From Oscillospiraceae bacterium (GTDB lineage Bacteria > Bacillota > Clostridia > Oscillospirales > Oscillospiraceae): DNA of 31,576 bases. The notes beneath the pieces were generated by a model that saw nothing but the letters and a program-made list of their open reading frames with translations, was not told the DNA's origin and did not search any database. The DNA lies in the NCBI GenBank assembly GCA_016296045.1, contig JAEDKB010000001.1:1-31576 (forward strand), written 5' to 3'. Shown here piece after piece: positions 13,905 to 21,223 of the stretch (the first letter of the stretch is position 1; each line of letters begins with the position of its first letter). The translations under genes were made by a program, and so were the position numbers.

Positions 13905-14270
13905 TTACTTCTTTTCTTTCTTTTCCTTGCGGGCTGCAAGTGCAGCAGCCTTCTGCTTGGCCGCTTCTTTTTCTGCGGTATTGTTGGTGGAGACTGCAAA
14001 CTTTGCAAACTCAACACGGACACGGTCAGCGCTGGTTTCAATCACGATGGACTCATCCTTGACAGAAACAATATCACCAATGACGCCGCCGATGGTCGTG
14101 ATGTTATCGCCGACCTTCAGAGCATTGCGCATAGCCTGTGCTTCTTTTTTGCGCTTGTTTTCCGGACGGATCATGAAGAAATAGAAAACAGCAAGCAGCG
14201 CGATCATCATGATGAGCATGCCGCCTGTTCCGGTAGTAGGATCAGCAGCACTGGTCAGATACAGATACAT
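13905..14270 (-). CDS. yajC: Preprotein translocase accessory subunit YajC
   Basis: 121 residues, an accessory subunit of the SecDF-YajC complex at the Sec translocon. It has one N-terminal membrane helix (about 18-34, MLIMMIALLAVFYFFMIRP) followed by RPENKRKKE. The conserved cytoplasmic part LKVGDNITTIGGVIGDIVSV, typical of the family, comes next. The tail is rich in Lys, Glu and Ala. TTGGAGGA lies 6 nt before the ATG. It is located just downstream of the tgt gene on the same strand, the classic queA-tgt-yajC order, but has its own promoter here. secD and secF are not in the window. Confidence 0.95.
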   Translation of the reverse strand: MYLYLTSAADPTTGTGGMLIMMIALLAVFYFFMIRPENKRKKEAQAMRNALKVGDNITTIGGVIGDIVSVKDESIVIETSADRVRVEFAKFAVSTNNTAEKEAAKQKAAALAARKEKKEKK

Positions 14271-14305
14271 AGTGGTTCCTCCAATATTATAATTAACTGC
14301 GGATT

Positions 14306-14334
14306 ATTATACTGTGCTTTTGTTTCTTTTGCAA
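14306..14334 (-). promoter_or_regulatory. yajC promoter
   Basis: Minus-strand TTGCAA (14334-14329), 17 nt, TATAAT (14311-14306). Confidence 0.6.
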
Positions 14335-14370
14335 GACAGACAGATAAAAAACAATGAATATTTTGTAAAA

Positions 14371-15501
14371 TCAGATTTTCTGTGCCAGCTTGTCAGAGTA
14401 TTCAGCCCGGAAATCACCGAAGCTGTCCGTATCGATCGCATTCCGGATACGCTCGGTCAGCTTATTATAGAAATAAAGATTATGCATGACACCAAGCCGC
14501 ATAGCAAGCATTTCTTCCGCCTGGAACAAATGATGGATATAGCTTCTTGAATACCGTTTGCAGACGGGGCAGTCGCATTGCGGATCGATTGGTCTGTCAT
14601 CATGAATGTATTTTGCGTTTTTCATATTGACCGCGCCGGACCATGTAAAGAGTCTGCCGTGTCTTGCATTTCTTGCCGGCATCACACAGTCAAAGAAATC
14701 TACACCTCTTGCCACACCTTCTATGATGTTGCTGGGAGTTCCGACACCCATGAGATAGCGAGGCTTATCCTTCGGCATATAGGGCTCGACGGCATCGATG
14801 ATCTCATACATCACTTCTGTCGGTTCACCGACAGCCAGACCGCCGATCGCATAACCCGGAAGATCTAGCTTCGCGATTTCCTTCATGTGCCAGATGCGAA
14901 GATCTGCAAAAGTTGCGCCCTGGTTGATGCCCCAAAGCTGCTGTCCCGGATTGACCGCATCGGGTTCGGCATTATACTTTGCAAGCGCTTCTTTGCATCT
15001 TGCAAGCCAGCGTGCCGTTCTTTCGCAGGAAGCTTTCGCATATTCATATCGGGCGGGGTTCTCAACGCACTCGTCAAAAGCCATAGCGATATCCGAACCA
15101 AGATTGGACTGGATTCGCATACTCTCTTCCGGACCCATGAAGATTCTGTGTCCGTCCAGATGTGAAGCGAACGTCACGCCCTCTTCCTTGATTTTCCGCA
15201 GACCTGCCAGCGAAAACACCTGAAATCCGCCGGAATCAGTCAGAATCGGGCCGTTCCATGTCATGAACTTATGAAGCCCCCCCTGCTCTTTTACCACGGT
15301 GTCACCCGGGCGAAGATGCAGATGATAGGTGTTTGAAAGCTCGACCTGCGTCCCGATCTTTTCCAAGTCTTCTGCGCTGAGTCCGCCCTTGATGGCAGCC
15401 TGTGTACCGACATTCATAAATACCGGTGTCTGAACCGTACCGTGCGGGCAGGTGAATTCTCCGCGGCGTGCTTTTCCCACTTGTTTGATCAGTTTAAACA
15501 T
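14371..15501 (-). CDS. tgt: tRNA-guanine transglycosylase
   Basis: Exchanges guanine 34 of GUN-anticodon tRNAs for preQ1 in queuosine synthesis. 376 residues, normal bacterial size. The active-site Asp lies in PILTDSGGFQVFSL, the nucleophile Asp in GVDFFDCVMPARNARHG, and the zinc site is CDCPVCKRYSRSYIHHLF (three Cys and a His). I chose the ATG at 15501 (AGAGG 5 nt upstream); a GTG two codons earlier is possible. It lies 9 nt after queA and is surely co-transcribed with it. No queuosine precursor genes (queCDEF) are in view, so preQ1 may be imported or made elsewhere. Confidence 0.97.
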   Translation of the reverse strand: MFKLIKQVGKARRGEFTCPHGTVQTPVFMNVGTQAAIKGGLSAEDLEKIGTQVELSNTYHLHLRPGDTVVKEQGGLHKFMTWNGPILTDSGGFQVFSLAGLRKIKEEGVTFASHLDGHRIFMGPEESMRIQSNLGSDIAMAFDECVENPARYEYAKASCERTARWLARCKEALAKYNAEPDAVNPGQQLWGINQGATFADLRIWHMKEIAKLDLPGYAIGGLAVGEPTEVMYEIIDAVEPYMPKDKPRYLMGVGTPSNIIEGVARGVDFFDCVMPARNARHGRLFTWSGAVNMKNAKYIHDDRPIDPQCDCPVCKRYSRSYIHHLFQAEEMLAMRLGVMHNLYFYNKLTERIRNAIDTDSFGDFRAEYSDKLAQKI

Positions 15502-15510
15502 AGGCACCTC

Positions 15511-16536
15511 TTAATATAAGAACATGGCATCGCCGAAGGAGAAAAAGCGGTAGCGCTCTTCGACAGCCTTTTTATAAGCATTCAGTATATGCTCTCTTCC
15601 TGCAAATGCCGAAACCAGCATCACAAGCGTACTCTCCGGCAGATGGAAATTGGTGATCAGCGCATCCATCGCCTTGAACTGATAGCCGGGATAAATGAAG
15701 ATCTCCGTCCATGCAGAACTCTCGGCAAAGGTGCCGTCCGGTTTTACCAAAGATTCAATTGTACGACAGCTTGTCGTGCCGACGCAGACGACCCGACCGC
15801 CGTTTCGTTTGGTTTCATTGATGATATCAGCTGTTTCCTGCGACATCATGCAGAACTCGCTGTGCATATGATGATCAGTGATCTCATCCGCCTTGACCGG
15901 TCGGAAAGTTCCGAGACCCACATGCAGCGTAACAAACGCGAGCTTAATTCCCTTGGCTTCGATTTTTGCAAGCAGTTCTTTAGTAAAGTGAAGGCCCGCC
16001 GTCGGCGCGGCTGCGGAACCGTTGATTTTGGAATAAACCGTCTGATAGCGCTCTCCATCTTCCAGTTCCTGCTTGATATAGGGCGGCAGCGGCATTTTAC
16101 CGAGGCGCTCCAGTACCTCAAGAAAGATGCCTTCATAATGAAACTGTACCAGCTTGTTGCCGTCATCGACTTCGCCGATGACTGTTGCCGTAAGGGTTCC
16201 TTCTCCGAAGGAAAGCTGCGTACCCGTATGTGTTTTTCTTCCGGGTTTGGTCAGACATTCCCACACGCCATCGCCTTTATCCCGCAGCAGAAGCACTTCC
16301 ACCGCGCCACCGGTCGGTTCGCGTTTTCCGAGCAGTCTTGCAGGAAGAACGCGGGAATTATTGAGAACAAGGCAGTCACCCTGGTTCAGCAGATCCACAA
16401 TATCATAGAAGTGTTTATGGCAGATTTCACCGGTTTCACGGTTCAGTGTCATAAGTCTTGATGCGTCCCGATGCTCCAAAGGGGTCTGCGCAATCAACTC
16501 TTCCGGCAGATCATAGTAGAAGTCGTGTGTTTTCAC
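15511..16536 (-). CDS. queA: S-adenosylmethionine:tRNA ribosyltransferase-isomerase
   Basis: Transfers and isomerises the ribosyl group of S-adenosylmethionine onto preQ1 in tRNA, giving epoxyqueuosine. 341 residues with family hallmarks: the N-terminal [54 protein letters not shown] and [13 protein letters not shown] near the middle, and [19 protein letters not shown] sequence near the C-terminus. The start is GTG at 16536, 10 nt after AAGGAG. First gene of the queA-tgt unit, driven by a minus-strand promoter that overlaps the control region of asd. Confidence 0.97.
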   Translation of the reverse strand: MKTHDFYYDLPEELIAQTPLEHRDASRLMTLNRETGEICHKHFYDIVDLLNQGDCLVLNNSRVLPARLLGKREPTGGAVEVLLLRDKGDGVWECLTKPGRKTHTGTQLSFGEGTLTATVIGEVDDGNKLVQFHYEGIFLEVLERLGKMPLPPYIKQELEDGERYQTVYSKINGSAAAPTAGLHFTKELLAKIEAKGIKLAFVTLHVGLGTFRPVKADEITDHHMHSEFCMMSQETADIINETKRNGGRVVCVGTTSCRTIESLVKPDGTFAESSAWTEIFIYPGYQFKAMDALITNFHLPESTLVMLVSAFAGREHILNAYKKAVEERYRFFSFGDAMFLY

Positions 16537-16580
16537 TTATAAAATGCTCCTTTTTGCGCTGGATTTCATATATTTTCACA

Positions 16581-16609
16581 TTGACAATACCGAATGCATA
16601 TGCTATTAT
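16581..16609 (+). promoter_or_regulatory. asd-dapA promoter
   Basis: TTGACA (16581-16586), 17 nt, TATTAT (16604-16609): near-consensus sigma-A promoter. It leaves a leader of about 140 nt before asd. Confidence 0.8.
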
Positions 16610-16627
16610 GAGTGCATTCAATTTGGC

Positions 16628-16724
16628 GGACATTTGTCCATGTGTTGCGTACATTTTTGCGTACAATGTTCATGAATTCAGAGCCATTATAGTACATTCC
16701 AAAGTTACATGCAACCGTAACTTT
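16628..16724. promoter_or_regulatory. Repeat-rich control region between queA and asd
   Basis: It contains the 5-bp palindrome GGACA-TT-TGTCC (16628-16639), the direct repeat TTGCGTACA at 16645-16653 and 16657-16665 (12-bp period), and the inverted repeat AAAGTTAC-N8-GTAACTTT (16701-16724). The last covers the -35 box of the queA promoter. These look like operator or leader elements. I see no lysine riboswitch signature. Confidence 0.45.
16686..16714 (-). promoter_or_regulatory. queA-tgt promoter
   Basis: Minus-strand TTGCAT (16714-16709), 17 nt, TATAAT (16691-16686). Confidence 0.65.
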
Positions 16725-16756
16725 GACAACAATTCAACGGATTGGAGCAAGAGATT

Positions 16757-17845
16757 ATGGAAAAATTCAAAGTTGGTATCATTGGTGCAACCGGTATGGT
16801 CGGTCAGCGTTTCGTTCTTCTGACTGCAAACCACCCCTGGTTTACCCCTGTTGTGTTGGCTGCAAGTGCGCACAGCGCAGGTAAATCCTACAAAGAAGCC
16901 ATTGGCAGCCGCTGGCATATGGCGGACCCGATGCCGGAAACTGTTGCGGATATGCAGGTCATGGATGCAGAAGCGGATGCTGAAAAGATCGCCTCCATGG
17001 TTGACTTTGTCTTCTGTGCAGTCAACATGAAAAAAGATGAGATCAAGGCGCTGGAAGAACGCTATGCGAAGCTTGAATGCCCGGTCGTATCCAATAACTC
17101 CGCCCATCGCGGCACGCCGGATGTTCCCATGGTTGTGCCTGAAATCAATGCCGATCACATCCGCATCATCGACGCCCAGAGAAAGCGCCTCGGAACGAAG
17201 CGCGGCTTTATCGCTGTCAAGTCCAACTGCAGCCTGCAGAGCTACGTTCCCGCGCTGCATCCTCTCATGAAGTATGGCATTGACCGCGCTCTGGTCTGCA
17301 CCTATCAGGCCATCTCCGGCGCAGGCAAGACCTTTGAAACCTGGCCCGAAATGATCGATAATGTGATCCCCTATATCGGCGGTGAGGAAGAAAAGTCCGA
17401 GCAGGAACCCATGAAGCTTTGGGGCAAAATTGAAGGCGATGTCATTGTCAACGCACAGGAGCCCTCTATCACCGCGCAGTGCCTGCGTGTTCCCTGCTCC
17501 GACGGTCATATGGCTGCCTGCTTTGTAAAGTTTAAGGGCGAAGCTCCCTCTATCGAAACGATCAAGGCAGACTGGGCTTCTTTTGCCGGCCGTGCGCAGG
17601 AATTGGAGCTGCCTTCTGCACCCAAGCAGTTCCTGCATTATTTTGAAGAAGCTGACCGCCCGCAGACCAAACTGGATCGGAATCTCGAAAACGGCATGGC
17701 AGTTTCCATCGGCAGATTGCGTCCGGATACCCAGTACGACTACAAGTTTGTCTGCCTGTCTCATAATACCCTGCGCGGCGCAGCCGGCGGCGCTGTTCTG
17801 CTTGCCGAGCTTCTGTGCGCAGAAGGATATATCACCAAAAAGTAA
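16757..17845 (+). CDS. asd: Aspartate-semialdehyde dehydrogenase (archaeal/fungal-type)
   Basis: Reduces aspartyl phosphate to aspartate semialdehyde for lysine, threonine and methionine synthesis. 362 residues, with NADP-binding GIIGATGMVGQRFV at the start, VSNNSAHRG, the catalytic Cys in VKSNCSLQSYVPALHP, and the substrate-binding QAISGAGKTFETW. The SNCSLQ pattern and SNNSAHR place it in the class first known from archaea and yeast (TIGR00978-like), not the usual E. coli class; several Clostridia have this form. GGAG lies 9 nt before the chosen ATG. It is followed 22 nt later by dapA, the next step towards diaminopimelate, so the pair forms an operon. Confidence 0.93.
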   Translation: MEKFKVGIIGATGMVGQRFVLLTANHPWFTPVVLAASAHSAGKSYKEAIGSRWHMADPMPETVADMQVMDAEADAEKIASMVDFVFCAVNMKKDEIKALEERYAKLECPVVSNNSAHRGTPDVPMVVPEINADHIRIIDAQRKRLGTKRGFIAVKSNCSLQSYVPALHPLMKYGIDRALVCTYQAISGAGKTFETWPEMIDNVIPYIGGEEEKSEQEPMKLWGKIEGDVIVNAQEPSITAQCLRVPCSDGHMAACFVKFKGEAPSIETIKADWASFAGRAQELELPSAPKQFLHYFEEADRPQTKLDRNLENGMAVSIGRLRPDTQYDYKFVCLSHNTLRGAAGGAVLLAELLCAEGYITKK

Positions 17846-17867
17846 AACTTCAAAAAGGAGCGGTTTC

Positions 17868-18749
17868 ATGAAAAAACCAGTATTTGAAGGCACAGCCACC
17901 GCAATCGTGACGCCCTTCAAAGACGGTACGATCGATTTTGACATGTTTCGTCAATTACTGGAACGACAGATATCCGCCGGCATCGATGCGATCGTTGTCT
18001 GCGGCACTACCGGAGAATCCGCTACCCTTTCCGATCAGGAAAAGCTTGACCTGATCGCCTGCGCAGTTCAATATACCGCCGGCAGATGCAAGATCATCGC
18101 CGGTACCGGATCAAACAACACGGCTCACGCCATTGGCCTGAGCCGTGTTGCCGCGTCCATGGGTGCGGACGCGCTTCTGCTCGTCACACCCTATTACAAC
18201 AAATGCACGCAGGAAGGCCTGTTCCGTCATTTTCTGACCGTCGCAGATGCGGCACAAATACCTTGCATCGTCTATACGGTACCGAGCCGCACCGGGATGG
18301 ATATAACACCGGAAACCTGCCAGAAGTTCTCGGAACATCCCTTAATGAACGGAATCAAGGAAGCATCGGGGAATATCGCGAAAGCCGCCAGAATCCGTAA
18401 CCTTTGTAAAGACGAATTTCATATCTGGTCCGGCAATGACGATCAGATCGTGCCTTTGATGTCCATCGGCGCAAAAGGCGTCATTTCTGTTTTGTCGAAT
18501 GTTCGTCCGGAGCTGACGGTCAAGATGACGCATATGTGTCTGTCAGGAAATATTCTGCAGGCGGGCAGACTACAGACATCTTTGATGCCGCTGATCGATG
18601 CACTATTCTGTGAAGTCAATCCGATTCCCGTGAAAAAAGCACTAGAAGTGGAAAACATGAATGCGGGTGCGCCGCGGCTTCCTTTGACGGAGCTGAATCC
18701 AAAGCATTTATCGCAGTTGGAGAAAGCGCTCGAACTGTGCATAACCTGA
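17868..18749 (+). CDS. dapA: 4-hydroxy-tetrahydrodipicolinate synthase
   Basis: Condenses pyruvate with aspartate semialdehyde, the first committed step to diaminopimelate and lysine. 293 residues, a typical TIM barrel. Visible active-site residues: Thr-Thr in VCGTTGESATLS, Tyr in VTPYYNK, the catalytic Tyr in VYTVPSRTG, and the Schiff-base Lys in NGIKEASGN. AAAAAGGAG lies 7 nt before the ATG at 17868. It uses the product of asd just upstream. dapB is not in the window. Confidence 0.97.
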   Translation: MKKPVFEGTATAIVTPFKDGTIDFDMFRQLLERQISAGIDAIVVCGTTGESATLSDQEKLDLIACAVQYTAGRCKIIAGTGSNNTAHAIGLSRVAASMGADALLLVTPYYNKCTQEGLFRHFLTVADAAQIPCIVYTVPSRTGMDITPETCQKFSEHPLMNGIKEASGNIAKAARIRNLCKDEFHIWSGNDDQIVPLMSIGAKGVISVLSNVRPELTVKMTHMCLSGNILQAGRLQTSLMPLIDALFCEVNPIPVKKALEVENMNAGAPRLPLTELNPKHLSQLEKALELCIT

Positions 18750-18835
18750 CAATCTTTTCGAATTTCGGCATTGACGAACCATCAATTTTCCATAGAAGTT
18801 CACCATAATCATAAATTTTTTACACTTGAACAAAG

Positions 18836-18900
18836 TTGTTCACACTGTCAACAGGGTTGTGCACAGGCAAATTCCCTTTGATTTCCAACTATTTTCCACG
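18836..18900. promoter_or_regulatory. Cluster of DnaA-box-like sequences
   Basis: TTGTTCACA (18836-18844) and TTGTGCACA (18857-18865) each differ from the DnaA box TTATNCACA at one position. TTTTCCACG (18892-18900) differs at two. They lie in a 280-bp AT-rich gap between convergent genes. They may titrate DnaA or be chance; no dnaA or dnaN gene is near. Confidence 0.25.
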
Positions 18901-19001
18901 ATATTTACAGAATTTTGAAAGACAAATAATGCAGTTCTTTCACGATAGACATTGCGATTATTGTTGACATAACGAAAATTTTCATCGTTTTTTGCAGGAA
19001 A

Positions 19002-19027
19002 AACGCCGCACAGTTTTGTGCGGCGTT
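19002..19027 (-). terminator. Terminator of the polA-rimI-tsaD-amidotransferase operon
   Basis: AACGCCGCACA (19002-19012), GTTT, TGTGCGGCGTT (19017-19027): perfect 11-bp stem followed on the minus strand by TTTTTCC. It also stands at the end of the dapA side. Confidence 0.9.
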
Positions 19028-19033
19028 CAATCG

Positions 19034-19726
19034 TTATTTGGAGATATACTCAAAAATGCAGTTCAGTTCGGAGTCCACATCCGGATGGAACTGTGTGCCT
19101 ATGATTCTGTCTCCGTATTCGATTCCCTCAATCGTTCCGTCCTCTGCCAAAGCAGAAACAGTAACACCGGGAGCCGGATCAAACACGCACAACCTATGTA
19201 GAGAGGCTCCCATCAGTTCTGTTTTCCCGGTGATCCGATTGAGAAGCGATCCTTCGTTTACAAGTACCTTGTGTTTGGTATCACTTTCGTGGCCGCGGGG
19301 AAGCTTTTCCCAGCGATGCCCTTCAACGCCTTTGAGATAGCTTACGCCCTCTTTTTCGAGCAGCTCCCAAAAATCACCGATACCGCCGGTGTAACCCCTA
19401 CGCTTCATTTCCTCCACGGTTTTGAAATAGCTATGGACTGCCTGGTGTCCGAGGCAGATACCAAGGAGCTTTTTTCCGTTCTTCACGGCATGATCAATGA
19501 CTTCAAGATGGAACGGCCAGATATGCTTTCCGCCGCAGAGAATAAAACAGTCGCACAGCTCCAGCGACTCTTTCACGACTCTTCCGTCAACGGATAGTAT
19601 ACCGACCGGCATCATTCCGACCTCAGCGGCCCGTTTCACATAGGTGTTTGGAAAATGATATGTATCGTCGTATACATTGTCTGTGTAGAATAAATCTGCG
19701 GTTGGAACGATTCCGACTCTTTTCAT
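19034..19726 (-). CDS. Class I glutamine amidotransferase-like peptidase (C26, PuuD-like)
   Basis: A 230-residue protein of the gamma-glutamyl-gamma-aminobutyrate hydrolase family (peptidase C26), a class I amidotransferase fold. The nucleophile elbow is LLGICLGHQAVHS and the His lies in IGTQFHPDVDSE. The third triad residue, normally Glu in HPE, is Asp here. The N-terminus RVGIVPTADLFYTDNVYDDTYHFPN resembles the substrate-side segment of C26 hydrolases. The ATG at 19726 has GGGAGG 8 nt upstream; longer frames would run into tsaD. It lies 40 nt after tsaD and ends the operon. The substrate is unknown: gamma-glutamyl compounds are the family guess. No puu genes are near. Confidence 0.78.
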   Translation of the reverse strand: MKRVGIVPTADLFYTDNVYDDTYHFPNTYVKRAAEVGMMPVGILSVDGRVVKESLELCDCFILCGGKHIWPFHLEVIDHAVKNGKKLLGICLGHQAVHSYFKTVEEMKRRGYTGGIGDFWELLEKEGVSYLKGVEGHRWEKLPRGHESDTKHKVLVNEGSLLNRITGKTELMGASLHRLCVFDPAPGVTVSALAEDGTIEGIEYGDRIIGTQFHPDVDSELNCIFEYISK

Positions 19727-19766
19727 AAACGAAGCCTCCCTGACTGATTCTTTTTTATCCTGTGAG

Positions 19767-20777
19767 TTATCCGACCTCAATGGACATGGTTGCAAAGGCG
19801 TTGAGATCCTGCCCTGCCCGCTTTCCGGCAAGATATTCATAATACCCCTGGCTGCCGATCATCGCGCCGTTGTCGCCGCAGAGCTTAAGGGGTGGTGCAT
19901 ACATGGTGACTCCCATCTTCTCGCATTCCGATTTAAAATCACGGCGGATACGGGAATTGGCAGCAACGCCGCCTGCAATGGCAAGCTTCTTATATCCGGT
20001 CTGCCGCAATGCTTCCATGGTTCTCGGCACCAGCATATCGCTGACTGCTTTTGAGAAAGAGGCGCAAAGGGACGGAATATCCAACTCTTCCCCACGCTGC
20101 TCGGTGGTATGGATCAGATTGAGTGCAGCTGTTTTCAGACCGGAGAACGAAAAATCAAGAGGATTGCCGCTGAGTTTTGTGTGCGGCATTGCGTACTTGG
20201 TATCATCACCGCTCTGCGCACATTTATCAAGTGCAGAACCGCCGGGATACGGCATTCCCAAAACCCGCGCGACCTTGTCAAAGCTCTCGCCAGCTGCATC
20301 GTCACGGGTTGTTCCCATAATATGAAACTCTGTATAGCTTTTCACATCCACGATCAGACTGTGACCGCCGGAAACAACAAGACAAAGGAACGGCGGTTCA
20401 AGCTCAGGATATGCGAGATAATTTGCTGCAATATGTCCGCGGATATGGTGTACCGGAATGAGCGGCACATCCAGCGCCATGGCTGCGGCCTTTGCGAAAT
20501 TCACGCCAACCAATACTGCACCGATCAAACCCGGCGCATAAGTAACAGCAACCGCATCGACGTCCTTTCTTGTCAGTTTCGCCGTGTCCAGCGCCTGATC
20601 TGCCAAGGCATAGATAGCCTCCATGTGCTTTCTGGAAGCGATTTCCGGGACAACGCCCCCGTAGAGCTTATGCAATTCTACCTGTGAGGCAATGCAGTCC
20701 GTCAAAACTTCGCGTCCGTCACGGACGATGGCAACCGCGGTTTCATCGCAGGAAGATTCTACAGATAAAATATTCAT
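19767..20777 (-). CDS. tsaD: tRNA N6-threonylcarbamoyladenosine transferase TsaD
   Basis: Transfers the threonylcarbamoyl group to adenosine 37 of ANN-decoding tRNAs, with TsaB and TsaE. 336 residues, standard size, ASKHA fold. Visible are the N-terminal LSVESSCDETAVAIV, the metal-binding His pair in VHHIRGHIAANY, the LVVSGGHSLI nucleotide loop, GGVAANSRIR, and the C-terminal Asp in LCGDNGAMIG. The ATG overlaps the rimI stop by 4 nt (ATGA), so the two are translationally coupled. tsaB and tsaE, often adjacent, would lie elsewhere. Confidence 0.97.
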   Translation of the reverse strand: MNILSVESSCDETAVAIVRDGREVLTDCIASQVELHKLYGGVVPEIASRKHMEAIYALADQALDTAKLTRKDVDAVAVTYAPGLIGAVLVGVNFAKAAAMALDVPLIPVHHIRGHIAANYLAYPELEPPFLCLVVSGGHSLIVDVKSYTEFHIMGTTRDDAAGESFDKVARVLGMPYPGGSALDKCAQSGDDTKYAMPHTKLSGNPLDFSFSGLKTAALNLIHTTEQRGEELDIPSLCASFSKAVSDMLVPRTMEALRQTGYKKLAIAGGVAANSRIRRDFKSECEKMGVTMYAPPLKLCGDNGAMIGSQGYYEYLAGKRAGQDLNAFATMSIEVG

Positions 20778-21223
20778 TCAGTCAGATCCTTTCTCAGGAT
20801 GCGTGCATCCTCTGTCGGATGATAATAATAGCGTGGGCGGACTCCGACTTCGCGGAATCCGATTTTTTCATACAGAGCCGCTGCCGGAGCGTTCGAGACC
20901 CGAACCTCCAGCGTAAGCGTGAGGACGCCTTTTTGCCGCAGACAGTCGCAGAGCGCCTGAACAAGCGCTTCGGCAATTCCCTGCCGTCTTGCATCGGCCG
21001 CAACGGCGATGTTCATCATGTCCGCCTCATCCATCACACTCTGTGAGCCGACGTAACCGAGAACTGCGTTATCAGAAACCGCAACAAGCCAAAGGCTCAG
21101 CTCATTGTGCAGCTCGTTTTCGATAATGTTCTGCGGCCACGGATCGGAAAAGCAGGTCTTTTCAAGTTCTGCAATCTGCGCCGTATGTTCGCGCTGCATA
21201 GAAATAATCTGATACTCCATCAT
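20774..21223 (-). CDS. rimI: Ribosomal-protein-S18-alanine N-acetyltransferase
   Basis: A 149-residue GNAT acetyltransferase of the RimI type, acetylating the N-terminal alanine of ribosomal protein S18 in E. coli. Visible are the early CFSDPWP motif, the acetyl-CoA loop ARRQGIAEALV, and NAPAAALYEKIGFREVGVRPRYY towards the end, with the YYYHPTEDA tail common to RimI. Its ATG overlaps the polA stop by 4 nt and its stop overlaps the tsaD start by 4 nt. The tsaD linkage is widespread and supports the RimI name. Confidence 0.92.
   Translation of the reverse strand: MMEYQIISMQREHTAQIAELEKTCFSDPWPQNIIENELHNELSLWLVAVSDNAVLGYVGSQSVMDEADMMNIAVAADARRQGIAEALVQALCDCLRQKGVLTLTLEVRVSNAPAAALYEKIGFREVGVRPRYYYHPTEDARILRKDLTE

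Noticed and set aside
16670..17944. 424-codon minus-strand frame opposite asd
   Set aside because: Antisense shadow of a well-conserved asd gene; no ribosome binding site or recognisable domain.
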